The notes: generated from the sequence alone by a model not told the origin. A DNA stretch of 64,000 bases from Butyricimonas sp. Marseille-P3923 (GCF_900184685.1 NZ_FXXL01000007.1:2170001-2234000); one strand, 5' to 3'; shown: positions 45,501 to 52,981, counted from the stretch's first letter. A program made the numbers and translations.

Positions 45501-46058
45501 CACGAAAGAAAACACCAATGCCGCACTGCGCGTCGTGTCGAGCAAATATATCCTGTAAAACCCACGGGCATCCGTGGCTGTACCCACGTTCAACCCTTTC
45601 AGTTGCACGGTCACACCCGGCAGAGGATTCTTTACTTCATCCCGAACCACCCCGACCACAAACTTCTGCTTGGGTTGCTTCTTTTCCTCCGCTTTCTTGA
45701 TAATAACCGTTCCCTCTTGGAAAACAAACACTAATCCCATCGGACTCAAAGTTTCCTGCAAAACAAGCCGTAACTCCTTATCCCTCGCGTACACGTTTAC
45801 CCGGTCAATACTCTCTATCAGATTGGCATTATAAAGAAAATTTATTCCCGTCTGCTGCTGAACAGTTTTCAGGAACTCCTTTACGCTCACCTGCTCCAGT
45901 TCCAGCGTAACTTTCACATCTTGCGAGAAACTACTCGCGGACAATTTTACACTGAAAAAGAATATAAACAAAATCTTCCACTTCATAACATTCAAAATTT
46001 TTCGATGCCGACATAGCAATGGTTTTCGAATTGTTTGTTCGATACGTTTTTTTTCCAT
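42504..46058 (-). CDS. SusC/RagA-family TonB-linked outer-membrane transporter with STN domain
   Basis: This 1184-residue transporter begins with a hydrophobic export region (MKWKILFIFFFSVKLSASSF), then an STN domain (about 50-120; VTLELEQVSVKEFLKTVQQQ), a carboxypeptidase-regulatory-like domain (PLPGVTVQLKGLNVGTATDA), the plug (VWVVDGIIQEDPLPF, IETVTVLKDAVSTAIYGVKA) and a barrel ending TTVSLGVSVSF. The STN domain signals through the FecR protein encoded upstream. It is the second such system in the window and clearly not a recent copy of the first (1421-5155). Confidence 0.96.
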   Translation of the reverse strand: MEKKRIEQTIRKPLLCRHRKILNVMKWKILFIFFFSVKLSASSFSQDVKVTLELEQVSVKEFLKTVQQQTGINFLYNANLIESIDRVNVYARDKELRLVLQETLSPMGLVFVFQEGTVIIKKAEEKKQPKQKFVVGVVRDEVKNPLPGVTVQLKGLNVGTATDARGFYRIYLLDTTRSAALVFSFVGMETKVVQYNGRDTIDVVLKEDAKNIDEVVVTGYQTLKKRSQAGSISTVKAEDLLLNGSQTLEQALQGKVPGMMVMNRSGLTGTRQRVRVRGTSTLLGNAEPVWVVDGIIQEDPLPFKSNDFNNLNQDNMDMIRNFVGGAISWLNPNDIETVTVLKDAVSTAIYGVKAANGVIVISTKKGKAGRMSVSYTGNMSVTPRMTYNRLELMNSQERVAVSREAYEKGLVLADGGNYDIGYTALALAYKKQQISLDEFTKGAKELEKNNTDYFDILFRNAFSHNHTVSISGGSDKSTYHASIGISDVNNTAKGNDQLQYMANISAGTIMWDCLSVNFALGASYAETNAFVGEDPYSYASKTNRAIKCYNEDGSLFYYKHEGDRFLYNIVNELEQSGNKNALSTFNSSLALRWAIIDGLSYNFSLGYSVSNSTGNSWYTEQSHYISKLRGYNFEEYAEGTDKYKQSGLPHGGELNSTQNKNVNWTMRNQIDFTKVFNKVHSVSVAAGQEMRSVKQDGFEKKEYGYLHSRGKLFVNIPITINGTANSLVRNAPKVKDTEENYMSFYGTLSYMYDNRYALNASVRMDASNRFGQDRSTRYLPIWSVGARWNLGSEYFLEHQNLLSDMVFRFSYGWQGNVVTSVSPDLIAKINVSDSDGYVLTVENLPAPDLKWEKVQNLTLGIDYSLFSNKIHGSFDYYRKKTKDMIVNREVPYVNGVEARPINGGEMTNSGWDLGVSFIPVRTKDLTVSVGLTTGKVYNEVKSKIDPTGAWDEAVSGNLNQKGYPVSSFWAFRFVGLDPVHGGPLFDMEGAELEDASRDATLYMDYAGKMEPDFTAGLSLNVSYKTFTLSTSFYLSLGNQQFLAPIMTSTYDGIPSEYENMSKEWIKRWRQPGDEKKTSVPSLPDKVTSAKQMTFGDKEFYPYEMYGYSTARVVDAWFLKCSNIALSYTVPNKRLPSILQNLSVNCSITNPFEIVSKDFMGRDPEVALGSQPLSTTVSLGVSVSF

Positions 46059-46091
46059 AAATTGCGAATTATTTAATTAGTAATAAAATTG

Positions 46092-46139
46092 CGGAAAGCA
46101 AGGAGATCAGTCCTAGGAAAACGAAATCTCCCCTTTCCG
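46092..46139 (-). terminator. Two-part hairpin between fecR and susC
   Basis: CGGAAAG (46092-46098) pairs with CTTTCCG (46133-46139) and GGAGAT (46102-46107) with ATCTCC (46126-46131). The hairpin starts 3 bp after the fecR stop and on the minus strand is followed by CAATTTTATT. It may end or attenuate the sigma-fecR transcript before susC. A hairpin of different sequence is in the same position in the first locus (5224-5249). Confidence 0.45.
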
Positions 46140-46141
46140 TT

Positions 46142-47296
46142 TTATTTTTTATACAACATTATATTCTTACCTTCTATTTTATAACTCAACTCTCCCGTAC
46201 TTTCCAGCAATTTCAAGAAAGTATTGATCTTATCATATCGTTTTATATACCCCGTGAAAGGTAACGCACCCAATTCCGGTTGCACGAACACGACCTTAAC
46301 CCCGTACCAACGCTCCAGATCACGCATGATCTCCTCCAAAGAACGACGGTCAAACACGTACGTCCCGTTCTTCCACCCCACGTACTCGTCCACATCCACT
46401 TCCCGTTTTCGAACCTCCCCCGTTACCGTGACAACAACCTGTTCTCCCGGTTCCAGTACAACACTGTCCCGTCCCCGGTAAAACACCTTACCGGATACCA
46501 GCGTGGTCAACATACCTTCTTTTTCAAAAAAACGAACACCGAAAGAAGTCCCCAACACCCGGACATCCCCCTCGCTCGTGTGAACGATAAAAGGACTGCT
46601 CCCCGGTTTCACCTCAAAATAGGCCTCTCCCTCCAGCTCCACTCTCCGCTCGTCCCCCGTGAAATGAGTCGGGTATCTCAACCTTGTATCTGCATTCAAC
46701 CACACTTTAGAACCATCCGCAAGCGTCACCATACTCTCCCCTCCCACGGGAACCATCAGCGTATTGTACACGGCCTCTTCCGGCTCCTCCCCGGCAGAAT
46801 AAGCCAAAGCACCGTTATCATACTTGATCTGTGCCCCGTTCTTATCTTGAAATACTTTTTTATCACCCGTCACACGCACCGTATCCCCGGAACCCAAAAG
46901 CAAATAAGCCTTATTCCTCTCGGGAAATATATCCGGAACCGTGGCGAACAAATTCTGTTTTACATTCTTCTTCAAAGAAGGCAACCACGTGAACACCATA
47001 TTTACCGCGAGAAGAATGGCTGCCGCCGAGACTCCTATAGCTACATATTGTCGTAATTTCCTGTATTTGCGTACTTTTCGAAGACGTTTGAACTCCGAAA
47101 ATCCCCGTTGACAAGAAAACAAATCCCCGTTCCTCACACTTTCCCGTGCCAAATCACCCCGTTCGAGTTCTTCCCAAACATGTCGCAATTGCTCGTTTTC
47201 CAACAACCGTTCCAACTCCTCCCGTTCCCCCGGGGTTAAAATCCCGCCATACGATTTCCTAAACAGTTCAATAATATAACTAAATTCATTTTCCAT
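46142..47296 (-). CDS. FecR-family anti-sigma factor
   Basis: This 384-residue protein has a cytoplasmic sigma-binding part (about 1-85, LTPGEREELERLLENEQLRH), a transmembrane helix (about 86-108, YVAIGVSAAAILLAVNMVF), a FecR domain (VPVGGESMVTLADGSKVWLN, LEGEAYFEVKPG, VLGTSFGVR) and a C-terminal DUF4974-type domain (RRSLEEIMRDLERWYGVKVV, TGYIKRYDKINTFLKLLEST). It links the sigma factor at 47380-47955 to the SusC receptor at 42504-46058. Confidence 0.95.
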   Translation of the reverse strand: MENEFSYIIELFRKSYGGILTPGEREELERLLENEQLRHVWEELERGDLARESVRNGDLFSCQRGFSEFKRLRKVRKYRKLRQYVAIGVSAAAILLAVNMVFTWLPSLKKNVKQNLFATVPDIFPERNKAYLLLGSGDTVRVTGDKKVFQDKNGAQIKYDNGALAYSAGEEPEEAVYNTLMVPVGGESMVTLADGSKVWLNADTRLRYPTHFTGDERRVELEGEAYFEVKPGSSPFIVHTSEGDVRVLGTSFGVRFFEKEGMLTTLVSGKVFYRGRDSVVLEPGEQVVVTVTGEVRKREVDVDEYVGWKNGTYVFDRRSLEEIMRDLERWYGVKVVFVQPELGALPFTGYIKRYDKINTFLKLLESTGELSYKIEGKNIMLYKK

Positions 47297-47379
47297 ACAT
47301 ACCTGTATTTCACATTTTGTCTATATAATGCATGGAAACGAATTTGGTACGCAAAAAAAAGTGACATTTTTTGATTATT

Positions 47380-47955
47380 CTAAAAATAAGATTCGAACAA
47401 AATAGCGTAAAGCAATGATATATAATAAGATTGCGACAATCTTTCCCGCAAATATTTAAAACTTCTATTCTTCTGCGATTTCACCGTGTGCACGCTAATA
47501 TTCAATTTTTCCGCAATCTCGTTACCGGACATACCTTCCAAACTTAGCTTCAGAATCTTCTGCGCCTCTTTAGGTAACTCCTCTATATACACGTGCAATT
47601 GCCGAATCAACTCTTCCCGAATAGTCAATATAAAATCCGCCTCAGGCATAACAACCTCTTCCTGCTCCAAATTTTGCAGCAACTTCCGGTGAAGGTTCTT
47701 TGTCCGCAAATGACACATTGCATTCGTGTACACGGACTTATACACGTACCATGTAAATTCTTTCATGGTCGCGAATTTATTGTCAGATTCCCAAATTTTG
47801 ACACATGTTTCTTGAACTACATCCTCGGCATCGGAAGGGATACGCAAAAATCTATTGGCATAAGAACATAACGCCACATAATAATCGGAATAAAAAGCCC
47901 TCCAGCCCTTATCTTCCCGCTGATTCAATTCCTGCAAATAATTCTTCTCGTGCAT
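47380..47955 (-). CDS. ECF-type RNA polymerase sigma factor
   Basis: From the ATG at 47955 (MHEKNYLQELNQRED) this sigma factor is 191 residues; the frame extends four codons to a TTG. Region 2 (YVALCSYANRFLRIPSDAED, VVQETCVKIWESD) and region 4 (LPKEAQKILKLSLEGMSGNE, IAEKLNISVHTVKSQKNRSF) are both clear. It heads the long minus-strand sigma-fecR-susC-susD-ABC locus and is expected to activate it when the SusC receptor is loaded. Confidence 0.95.
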   Translation of the reverse strand: MHEKNYLQELNQREDKGWRAFYSDYYVALCSYANRFLRIPSDAEDVVQETCVKIWESDNKFATMKEFTWYVYKSVYTNAMCHLRTKNLHRKLLQNLEQEEVVMPEADFILTIREELIRQLHVYIEELPKEAQKILKLSLEGMSGNEIAEKLNISVHTVKSQKNRSFKYLRERLSQSYYISLLYAILFESYF

Positions 47956-47979
47956 AGTACACACCAATTAATAATATCA

Positions 47980-48012
47980 CAAATATAAGAAAAAACTATT
48001 ACTCCGTCACAA
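47980..48012 (-). promoter_or_regulatory. Candidate promoter of the second sigma-fecR locus
   Basis: Read on the minus strand, TATATTTG (47987-47980) is a perfect -7 box, with TTG (48012-48010) 22 bp upstream. It lies 25 bp before the ATG at 47955. The spacing is slightly long for the Bacteroidota consensus. Confidence 0.55.
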
Positions 48013-48109
48013 TATGTCATTTTCATACTTCAGCATCTCGTGTTTTTCCCCCGTGCAAAAATAAAATATCATCTCTCACGAAAACATCAAACCATATCCA
48101 CATTTTTGC

Positions 48110-48140
48110 TTGTAACTTCTCAACATTAACTCTATCTTTG
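48110..48140 (+). promoter_or_regulatory. Promoter of meaB
   Basis: TTG (48110-48112) and TATCTTTG (48133-48140) are separated by 20 bp, a good match to the Bacteroidota -33/-7 consensus. The ATG of meaB follows 23 bp downstream. Confidence 0.7.
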
Positions 48141-48163
48141 TCAAGGATAAAATCAAAAACGAT

Positions 48164-49282
48164 ATGCAACAAGATATAGAACATCCTGAAAATGAAGCGT
48201 GCTATGAAGGATTAGCCGTCAACAAGGGAATAGAACAACCGGACCCGGTGAACCCAGCAATCGCGGAAAGATTGAAACATCTAAAGAAAAAAGTCTTATC
48301 CGTGGATGATTACCTTTCCGGTATCCAAAAAGGGGATATCAACATATTAAGCCAAGCGATCACCCTCGTGGAAAGTGCCCGCGTAGATCATCAGGCAATG
48401 GCACAAGATGTCATTAACCGCTGCCTCCCGAACACGGGCAAATCCGTGCGTATCGGCATCACGGGGGTTCCCGGTGCGGGGAAAAGTACCTTTATCGAGG
48501 CTTTCGGTAAATTCCTCACCAACGAAGGACACAAAATCGCAGTACTTGCCATCGACCCCAGCAGCGAACGTTCGAAAGGAAGTATACTAGGTGACAAAAC
48601 CCGCATGGAAGAATTGGCATGCGACCCTCGTGCTTATATCCGCCCTTCCCCCTCAGCAGGGTCATTAGGCGGGGTTGCCCGCAAAACCCGAGAAGCCATG
48701 CTTCTGTGCGAGGCTGCCGGATTCGATATTATACTGATTGAAACCGTGGGAGTCGGTCAGAGCGAAACAGCCGTTCATTCCATGGTCGATTTCTTTCTGC
48801 TGGTACAAATCGCCGGGGCCGGAGATGAATTGCAAGGCATCAAAAGAGGTATCATGGAAATGGCGGACAGCATCATTATCAATAAGGCAGACGGTAACAA
48901 CATCACCCGTGCCGAGTTGGCAAAAGTGCAATTACAAAACGCCCTACACCTGTTCCCTCCCCACGAATCGGGAGTGGAACCCAAGGTGATGACCTGTTCC
49001 GCTTACGAGAAAACCGGAATCAAGGAAATATGGGAAAACATACTTCAATACTGTAGCGCTACCCAACAAAACAAGTATTTCGACACGCGACGCAGCGAAC
49101 AAGCCAAATATTGGATGTACGAAACCATAGACGAGCAATTAAGAAACCGTTTCTACCAAAGCCAAAAAGAACAAATCAAACTGGCTGAAGAAAAAGTATT
49201 AAGCAATGAAGAAAGTTCTTTCGCCGCTGCCTTCCGATTACTGGACAATTATTTCAAAAACGACACGAAAGAATTAAAGTAG
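48164..49282 (+). CDS. meaB: Methylmalonyl-CoA mutase-associated GTPase
   Basis: MeaB is a G3E-type GTPase that loads and protects the adenosylcobalamin cofactor of methylmalonyl-CoA mutase, here probably for succinate-to-propionate metabolism. The 372-residue protein shows the P-loop GITGVPGAGKST, the family signature LAIDPSSERSKGSILGDKTR, RPSPSAGSLGGVARKTREAM, the GTPase motif ETVGVGQSE and base-specificity NKADG. The N-terminal 30 residues before AERLKHLKKK are variable. The mutase genes are not in this window. Own promoter and terminator are visible. Confidence 0.96.
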   Translation: MQQDIEHPENEACYEGLAVNKGIEQPDPVNPAIAERLKHLKKKVLSVDDYLSGIQKGDINILSQAITLVESARVDHQAMAQDVINRCLPNTGKSVRIGITGVPGAGKSTFIEAFGKFLTNEGHKIAVLAIDPSSERSKGSILGDKTRMEELACDPRAYIRPSPSAGSLGGVARKTREAMLLCEAAGFDIILIETVGVGQSETAVHSMVDFFLLVQIAGAGDELQGIKRGIMEMADSIIINKADGNNITRAELAKVQLQNALHLFPPHESGVEPKVMTCSAYEKTGIKEIWENILQYCSATQQNKYFDTRRSEQAKYWMYETIDEQLRNRFYQSQKEQIKLAEEKVLSNEESSFAAAFRLLDNYFKNDTKELK

Positions 49283-49306
49283 GATATAAAAAACATTTTC
49301 CCTTTC

Positions 49307-49335
49307 CCCCTCCCCTCCCACGAAGAGGGGAGGGG
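49307..49335 (+). terminator. Hairpin terminator of meaB
   Basis: A perfect 11 bp GC-rich stem (CCCCTCCCCTC 49307-49317 with GAGGGGAGGGG 49325-49335, 7-nt loop) lies 24 bp after the meaB stop. The following T-run is short (GTTTATAAT), so it may be a weak intrinsic terminator. Confidence 0.6.
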
Positions 49336-49418
49336 AGTTTATAATCCTACCATATATATAAGATAATCAGTTGCATCGCAGCTATATTCGAATCGTTTCT
49401 TTTATAGTTCACTGGGAG

Positions 49419-49490
49419 ATACTTCTATCATACTCCTATCATACTTCCATGAAACTCCTATTGCAACTGAAAAATCATGATACTTCCACG
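49419..49490. repeat. 11-bp-period degenerate repeat array
   Basis: Units of the form atactTCyaTc start at 49419, 49430, 49441 and 49452, exactly 11 bp apart, with a diverged stretch and one more unit (atacttccacg) at 49480, out of phase. The core sequence differs from the aaagccg arrays at 6551 and 26851, but the period is the same. The surrounding region (49336-49745) has no recognisable gene. Confidence 0.65.
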
Positions 49491-49745
49491 AGAATTACAA
49501 AAGATTTGATATCAACCCAAACACTTGTAGTATCATTAATAATTATTACAAAATAACTGAACACGTGGGGAACACACTAATAACAGTGTAAGAATAGTTC
49601 AAAAATCGCTTTAAACGAACGATTAATAATTATCAATTTGTCGCTTGTTGCTAAAAGATAATAATAATGTTGTAAGTACGCGAGTATTTGATTACCAATA
49701 TAAAATAATAATAGGCTGTTTTGTAGGATTCTCGCAAAAATTATC

Positions 49746-49753
49746 TATATTTG
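49746..49753 (+). promoter_or_regulatory. Orphan -7 box (TATATTTG) reading into non-coding sequence
   Basis: TATATTTG is a perfect -7 box with TTG at 49721-49723 (spacing 22 bp). No plus-strand gene follows. The expected transcript would begin at or near a perfect hairpin (GTCATTAA 49757-49764 with TTAATGAC 49773-49780), which suggests a small RNA, but no 3' end is evident on the plus strand. Confidence 0.35.
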
Positions 49754-49851
49754 ACTGTCATTAATCGTTGGTTTAATGACATGGGGATGGCATGCAGCCT
49801 TTCTATTGAAAAACAGTAGAGTTCGCCTCCAAGTTGGTTGCAATTTCGTAC

Positions 49852-49909
49852 AAAAAAGGACATGTTACATACTCACGGCATTTCATTTATAATGCCGTGG
49901 GCATGTTCT
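49852..49909 (-). terminator. Terminator of the HsdR-N domain gene
   Basis: On the minus strand an inner 9 bp stem (CACGGCATT with AATGCCGTG, 8-nt loop) is enclosed by an outer stem (AGAACATG with CATGTCCT, one G-T wobble) and followed by a T-run. It lies 18 bp after the stop of 49927-50370. Confidence 0.75.
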
Positions 49910-49926
49910 GTCAAAACAATAATTGT

Positions 49927-50370
49927 CTACACCCCGAAATCAGGAATCTCCGGAACGATCCGAAAGCCGTTTTCCCGGGCAACCTCACCGCAGAAATGCT
50001 CACAACCGTTTGTTATAGCGACGAAACGGGCTGCAATAGATAAATTATATTGAAAAACTTGATCGAAAACGACCTGTGATAATGCCACGGAAGGAGCTTT
50101 GCACTCCACGATAAGATAGGGATTGGCTTGACGATCGTAACACACCACGTCAAAGCGGCGCTTCATCCCGCATACTTGTATTTCCTTCTCCACGGCGATC
50201 AATTGAGCGGGGTAATGCTTACACGCTACCAGAAAATGAATAAAATGTTGTCTTACCCATTCCTCCGGGGTCAGCACAACGTAACGCTTTCGGATAATAT
50301 CGAATATCCAAATCTGTCCGTTCTGCTTCTTCACCTTGTAATCAAAAGAAGGAAGGTTCAAACTTTTCAT
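49927..50370 (-). CDS. Stand-alone type I restriction HsdR N-terminal domain protein
   Basis: This 147-residue protein matches the HSDR_N_2 (PF13588) nuclease-like domain: YVVLTPEEWVRQHFIHFL, then RRFDVVCYDRQANPYLIVEC (Asp and Glu-x-Cys/Lys of the PD-(D/E)xK-like core, ECKAP) and a final EVARENGFRIVPEIPDF. No HsdM, HsdS or helicase part is linked, so it is not a complete restriction system. Such free domains are common next to queA in Bacteroidota; role unknown. It begins 1 bp after the queA stop, so the two are probably co-transcribed. Confidence 0.85.
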   Translation of the reverse strand: MKSLNLPSFDYKVKKQNGQIWIFDIIRKRYVVLTPEEWVRQHFIHFLVACKHYPAQLIAVEKEIQVCGMKRRFDVVCYDRQANPYLIVECKAPSVALSQVVFDQVFQYNLSIAARFVAITNGCEHFCGEVARENGFRIVPEIPDFGV

Positions 50371-50371
50371 T

Positions 50372-51637
50372 TTATTCCACGCTTTTAGTTGTCCGTACTT
50401 TCAAAAAACTGCTGTCCCCGTAACTCAAGAAACGGAAATCACGCGCTAACGCGTAGTCGTACACTTTCCGCCAATCCTCACCGATAGCCGCCGCAACGAG
50501 CAACAACAGGGTACTTTGCGGTTGGTGGAAATTAGTAAACATCGCCGAGATCACCCGATAAGTATAACCGGGCACGATAATAATCGTGGTCTTCGCTTTC
50601 AATAATTCCGTGTCGTGCTCGTCAAACCACGTCAACAACGCTCCCATGGCTTCCCGTACACTATAAGATGCCGGCAAAGAATAGGCTTCCCATTGTTCCA
50701 AAGAATTGAAATCATCGACTCCCGTCAACCGCTTTACCCCCATCCAGTAAAGGCTTTCCAGTGTCCGCACGGAAGTTGTTCCCACCGCGACAATCTTTTC
50801 CGGGTGATGGTACAAACGCAATATGACTTCCCGGCGCACGGATATATGTTCCGTGTGCATATCATGCCCGCCGATAGTTTCGCTTTTCACCGGGCGGAAA
50901 GTCCCGGCTCCCACGTGCAGTGTCAACTCTTCTATCGCGACTCCTTTCTCCCGCAAAGCATCCAATACTGGGACACTAAAATGCAACCCGGCTGTCGGGG
51001 CAGCAACCGACCCCTCGTTCTTGGAATAAACCGTCTGGTAACGGATTTTATCATCCTCCCCAGAGTCCCGGTTCAAATAAGGGGGAATAGGTATACGCCC
51101 GCAACACTCCAGCACCTCGCTAAAACTAAGCGAAGCATCCCACGTGAACTCGACAATCACGTCATTCTCTTCCCGTGATTTTAGCGTGGCAGCCAACCGG
51201 CAATCAACCCCGTTCACTTGATAATGGCAATATATCGTCCCCTCTTTCCATTTTTTCAGATTCCCGACCATGCATTTCCACTCGCATCGCCCGTAAGAAG
51301 CGAAACTCTGCACGTAATCGGCAGGCGAATGGGGTTCGAGGCAAAAAACCTCGATGACGGCACCCGTCGTTTTTTGAAAAAGCACACGGGCATAAATCAC
51401 TTTCGTGTTATTGAATACCAGCATCATGTCCGGTTCCAGCATCGCGGGTACATCATAAAAATGCCTTTCGCCAATCTCCCCGTCCTCGTATATCAACAAT
51501 TTCGAAGCCTCGCGTCGCTCCAAGGGAAACTTGGCGATACGCCCCTCCGGAAGATCATAAGTATAATCTTCAATTCGAATTTCTTTCAAATCCTCTATGC
51601 CTGCCCGAGAATTTTCAGCCGGTATTTTCTTTGTCAT
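50372..51637 (-). CDS. queA: S-adenosylmethionine:tRNA ribosyltransferase-isomerase
   Basis: QueA makes epoxyqueuosine in tRNA by transferring the ribosyl part of SAM to 7-aminomethyl-7-deazaguanine. The 421-residue protein carries YDLPEGRIAKFPLERREASKL, FNNTKVIYARV, GRIPIPPYLNR, a Tyr-Gln-Thr-Val-Tyr segment (YQTVYSKNEGSVAAPTAGLH), LHVGAGTFRPVKSE and HTEHISV. It is longer than the E. coli enzyme (356) by an N-terminal extension and insertions, as in other Bacteroidota. It is divergent from the AMP nucleosidase gene. Confidence 0.93.
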   Translation of the reverse strand: MTKKIPAENSRAGIEDLKEIRIEDYTYDLPEGRIAKFPLERREASKLLIYEDGEIGERHFYDVPAMLEPDMMLVFNNTKVIYARVLFQKTTGAVIEVFCLEPHSPADYVQSFASYGRCEWKCMVGNLKKWKEGTIYCHYQVNGVDCRLAATLKSREENDVIVEFTWDASLSFSEVLECCGRIPIPPYLNRDSGEDDKIRYQTVYSKNEGSVAAPTAGLHFSVPVLDALREKGVAIEELTLHVGAGTFRPVKSETIGGHDMHTEHISVRREVILRLYHHPEKIVAVGTTSVRTLESLYWMGVKRLTGVDDFNSLEQWEAYSLPASYSVREAMGALLTWFDEHDTELLKAKTTIIIVPGYTYRVISAMFTNFHQPQSTLLLLVAAAIGEDWRKVYDYALARDFRFLSYGDSSFLKVRTTKSVE

Positions 51638-51672
51638 TCGGTAATAAAATCTTACTTTTAAGGCAACAAAAG

Positions 51673-51713
51673 TAAAGATAAAAGGTAAAAACTAAAAGGC
51701 AAAAACTAAAAGT
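51673..51713. repeat. 7-bp-period heptad array (TAAAAGG/TAAAAAC units)
   Basis: Units begin at 51679, 51686, 51693, 51700 and 51707, strictly 7 bp apart, in the divergent promoter region between queA and the AMP nucleosidase gene, ending just before its ATG at 51717. Confidence 0.65.
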
Positions 51714-51716
51714 TTG

Positions 51717-52487
51717 ATGAAAACAAAGAAAGATATTGTAGACGATTGGTTACCACGTTACACGGGACGTCCGTTAAAGGACTTCTCGAAGCACATTCTG
51801 CTCACGAATTTCGATTATTACCTTGAACTGTTCGCGGAAAAATACAACGCCCCGATCTTGGGTGAAGACAAAAATATGCCCAACGTATCGTGCGACGGGA
51901 TTACCATGATCAATTTCGGCATGGGGAGTCCTAACGCCGCCACCGTGTTAGACCTGCTCACGGCTATCGAACCGGAAGCCGTTCTATTCCTCGGGAAATG
52001 CGGGGGATTAAAAACCAAACACCACGTGGGAGATTACGTTCTCCCCATCGCGGCGATCAAGGGCGAAGGTACCTCGGATGATTATCTGCCGCGGGAAATA
52101 CCGTCACTTCCCGCCTTCAGCATCCAGAAAGCCTGCTCGAAAGCGATCACGAGGCACGGCAAGCAATATTACACGGGAGTTATTTACACCACGAACCGAC
52201 GGGTATGGGAATTTGACGAGCACTTCAAAGAGTATCTCGTGGGAACCAGAGCTCTAGGGATAGACATGGAAACAGCCACGATCTTTACAGTGGGATTTGC
52301 CAATCGCATCCCGACGGGAGCATTACTGCTGATTTCGGACAGTCCCATGATTTCGGACGGCATAAAAACCACGGAGTCGGACAAGGCGGTCACGCAAAAC
52401 TTTGTCCGGGAGCATCTCGATATAGGTATCGAAACGATGAAAAATATCCGGGATAAAAATTATTCGATGAAGCACCTCATTTTTTAA
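51717..52487 (+). CDS. amn: AMP nucleosidase
   Basis: This 256-residue enzyme hydrolyses AMP to adenine and ribose 5-phosphate. It belongs to the short Bacteroidota form of the purine nucleoside phosphorylase fold: INFGMGSPNAATVLDLLTAI, FLGKCGGLKTKHHVGDYVLP, a core IYTTNRRVWEFDEHF, and the substrate-binding GIDMETATIFTVGF and LLLISDSPMISDG. The start is the ATG at 51717; the frame includes one more TTG codon at 51714. It is followed 26 bp later by the DUF1573 gene. Confidence 0.9.
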   Translation: MKTKKDIVDDWLPRYTGRPLKDFSKHILLTNFDYYLELFAEKYNAPILGEDKNMPNVSCDGITMINFGMGSPNAATVLDLLTAIEPEAVLFLGKCGGLKTKHHVGDYVLPIAAIKGEGTSDDYLPREIPSLPAFSIQKACSKAITRHGKQYYTGVIYTTNRRVWEFDEHFKEYLVGTRALGIDMETATIFTVGFANRIPTGALLLISDSPMISDGIKTTESDKAVTQNFVREHLDIGIETMKNIRDKNYSMKHLIF

Positions 52488-52513
52488 AATTATATCGTAC
52501 TTTCGTTGGCAAA

Positions 52514-52969
52514 ATGAAAAATATGCTGAAAAGAATATTTTATGTGTTTTCGGGCATCGCGCTCTTGCTCTGCTCCTGCGAGGGGAAAGTAAAAGACAAA
52601 CAACAAAACGAGAGTCCGGCAAGCACACGAACCGCGGTAAACGACTCTACCGCCACGGCAAAATTTGAAATAAAAGATAAATCTTTCAATTTCGGGGATA
52701 TGGCGGAAGGTGAGATCGTGACACACACGTTTCATTTCAAAAACACGGGTAAAAAAAGTCTCGTGATCCTGAACGTGGAAAGCAGTTGCGGTTGCACGAT
52801 TCCGAAGTACGACAAAAAACCAATCCCCCCCGGCGGAGAAGGAAAAATTGAAGTTGAATTCAACTCTTCGGGCAGATATGGTAAACAATACAAAGTAATT
52901 AATATCTTTGCAAACGTTCCGGAAAAAGTAGTGGAACTAAAAATAATTGCAAATATAAAAACTCAATAA
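52514..52969 (+). CDS. DUF1573 lipoprotein
   Basis: This 151-residue lipoprotein (Cys21 or 23, LLLCSCEGK) consists mainly of one DUF1573 domain, an immunoglobulin-like fold: FGDMAEGEIVTHTFHFKNTG, LVILNVESSCGCTIPKYDKK, IPPGGEGKIEVEFNSSG. The SSCGCT motif is typical. The molecular role is not known. It stands 12 bp upstream of yajC, a pairing often seen in Bacteroidota. Confidence 0.9.
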   Translation: MKNMLKRIFYVFSGIALLLCSCEGKVKDKQQNESPASTRTAVNDSTATAKFEIKDKSFNFGDMAEGEIVTHTFHFKNTGKKSLVILNVESSCGCTIPKYDKKPIPPGGEGKIEVEFNSSGRYGKQYKVINIFANVPEKVVELKIIANIKTQ

Positions 52970-52981
52970 AAAAGTAGATTT

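Noticed and set aside
46280-47056. Plus-strand open frame of 258 codons opposite the second fecR gene
   Set aside because: Antisense shadow of a well-supported FecR gene, rich in His, Arg and Pro without domain signatures.
49757-49910. Assignment to 6S RNA, tmRNA or SRP RNA
   Set aside because: Hairpins are present but none of the conserved sequence motifs of these RNAs was seen, so no named RNA family is claimed.
49927-50370. Complete type I restriction-modification system
   Set aside because: Only the HsdR N-terminal domain is present; no HsdM, HsdS or helicase.
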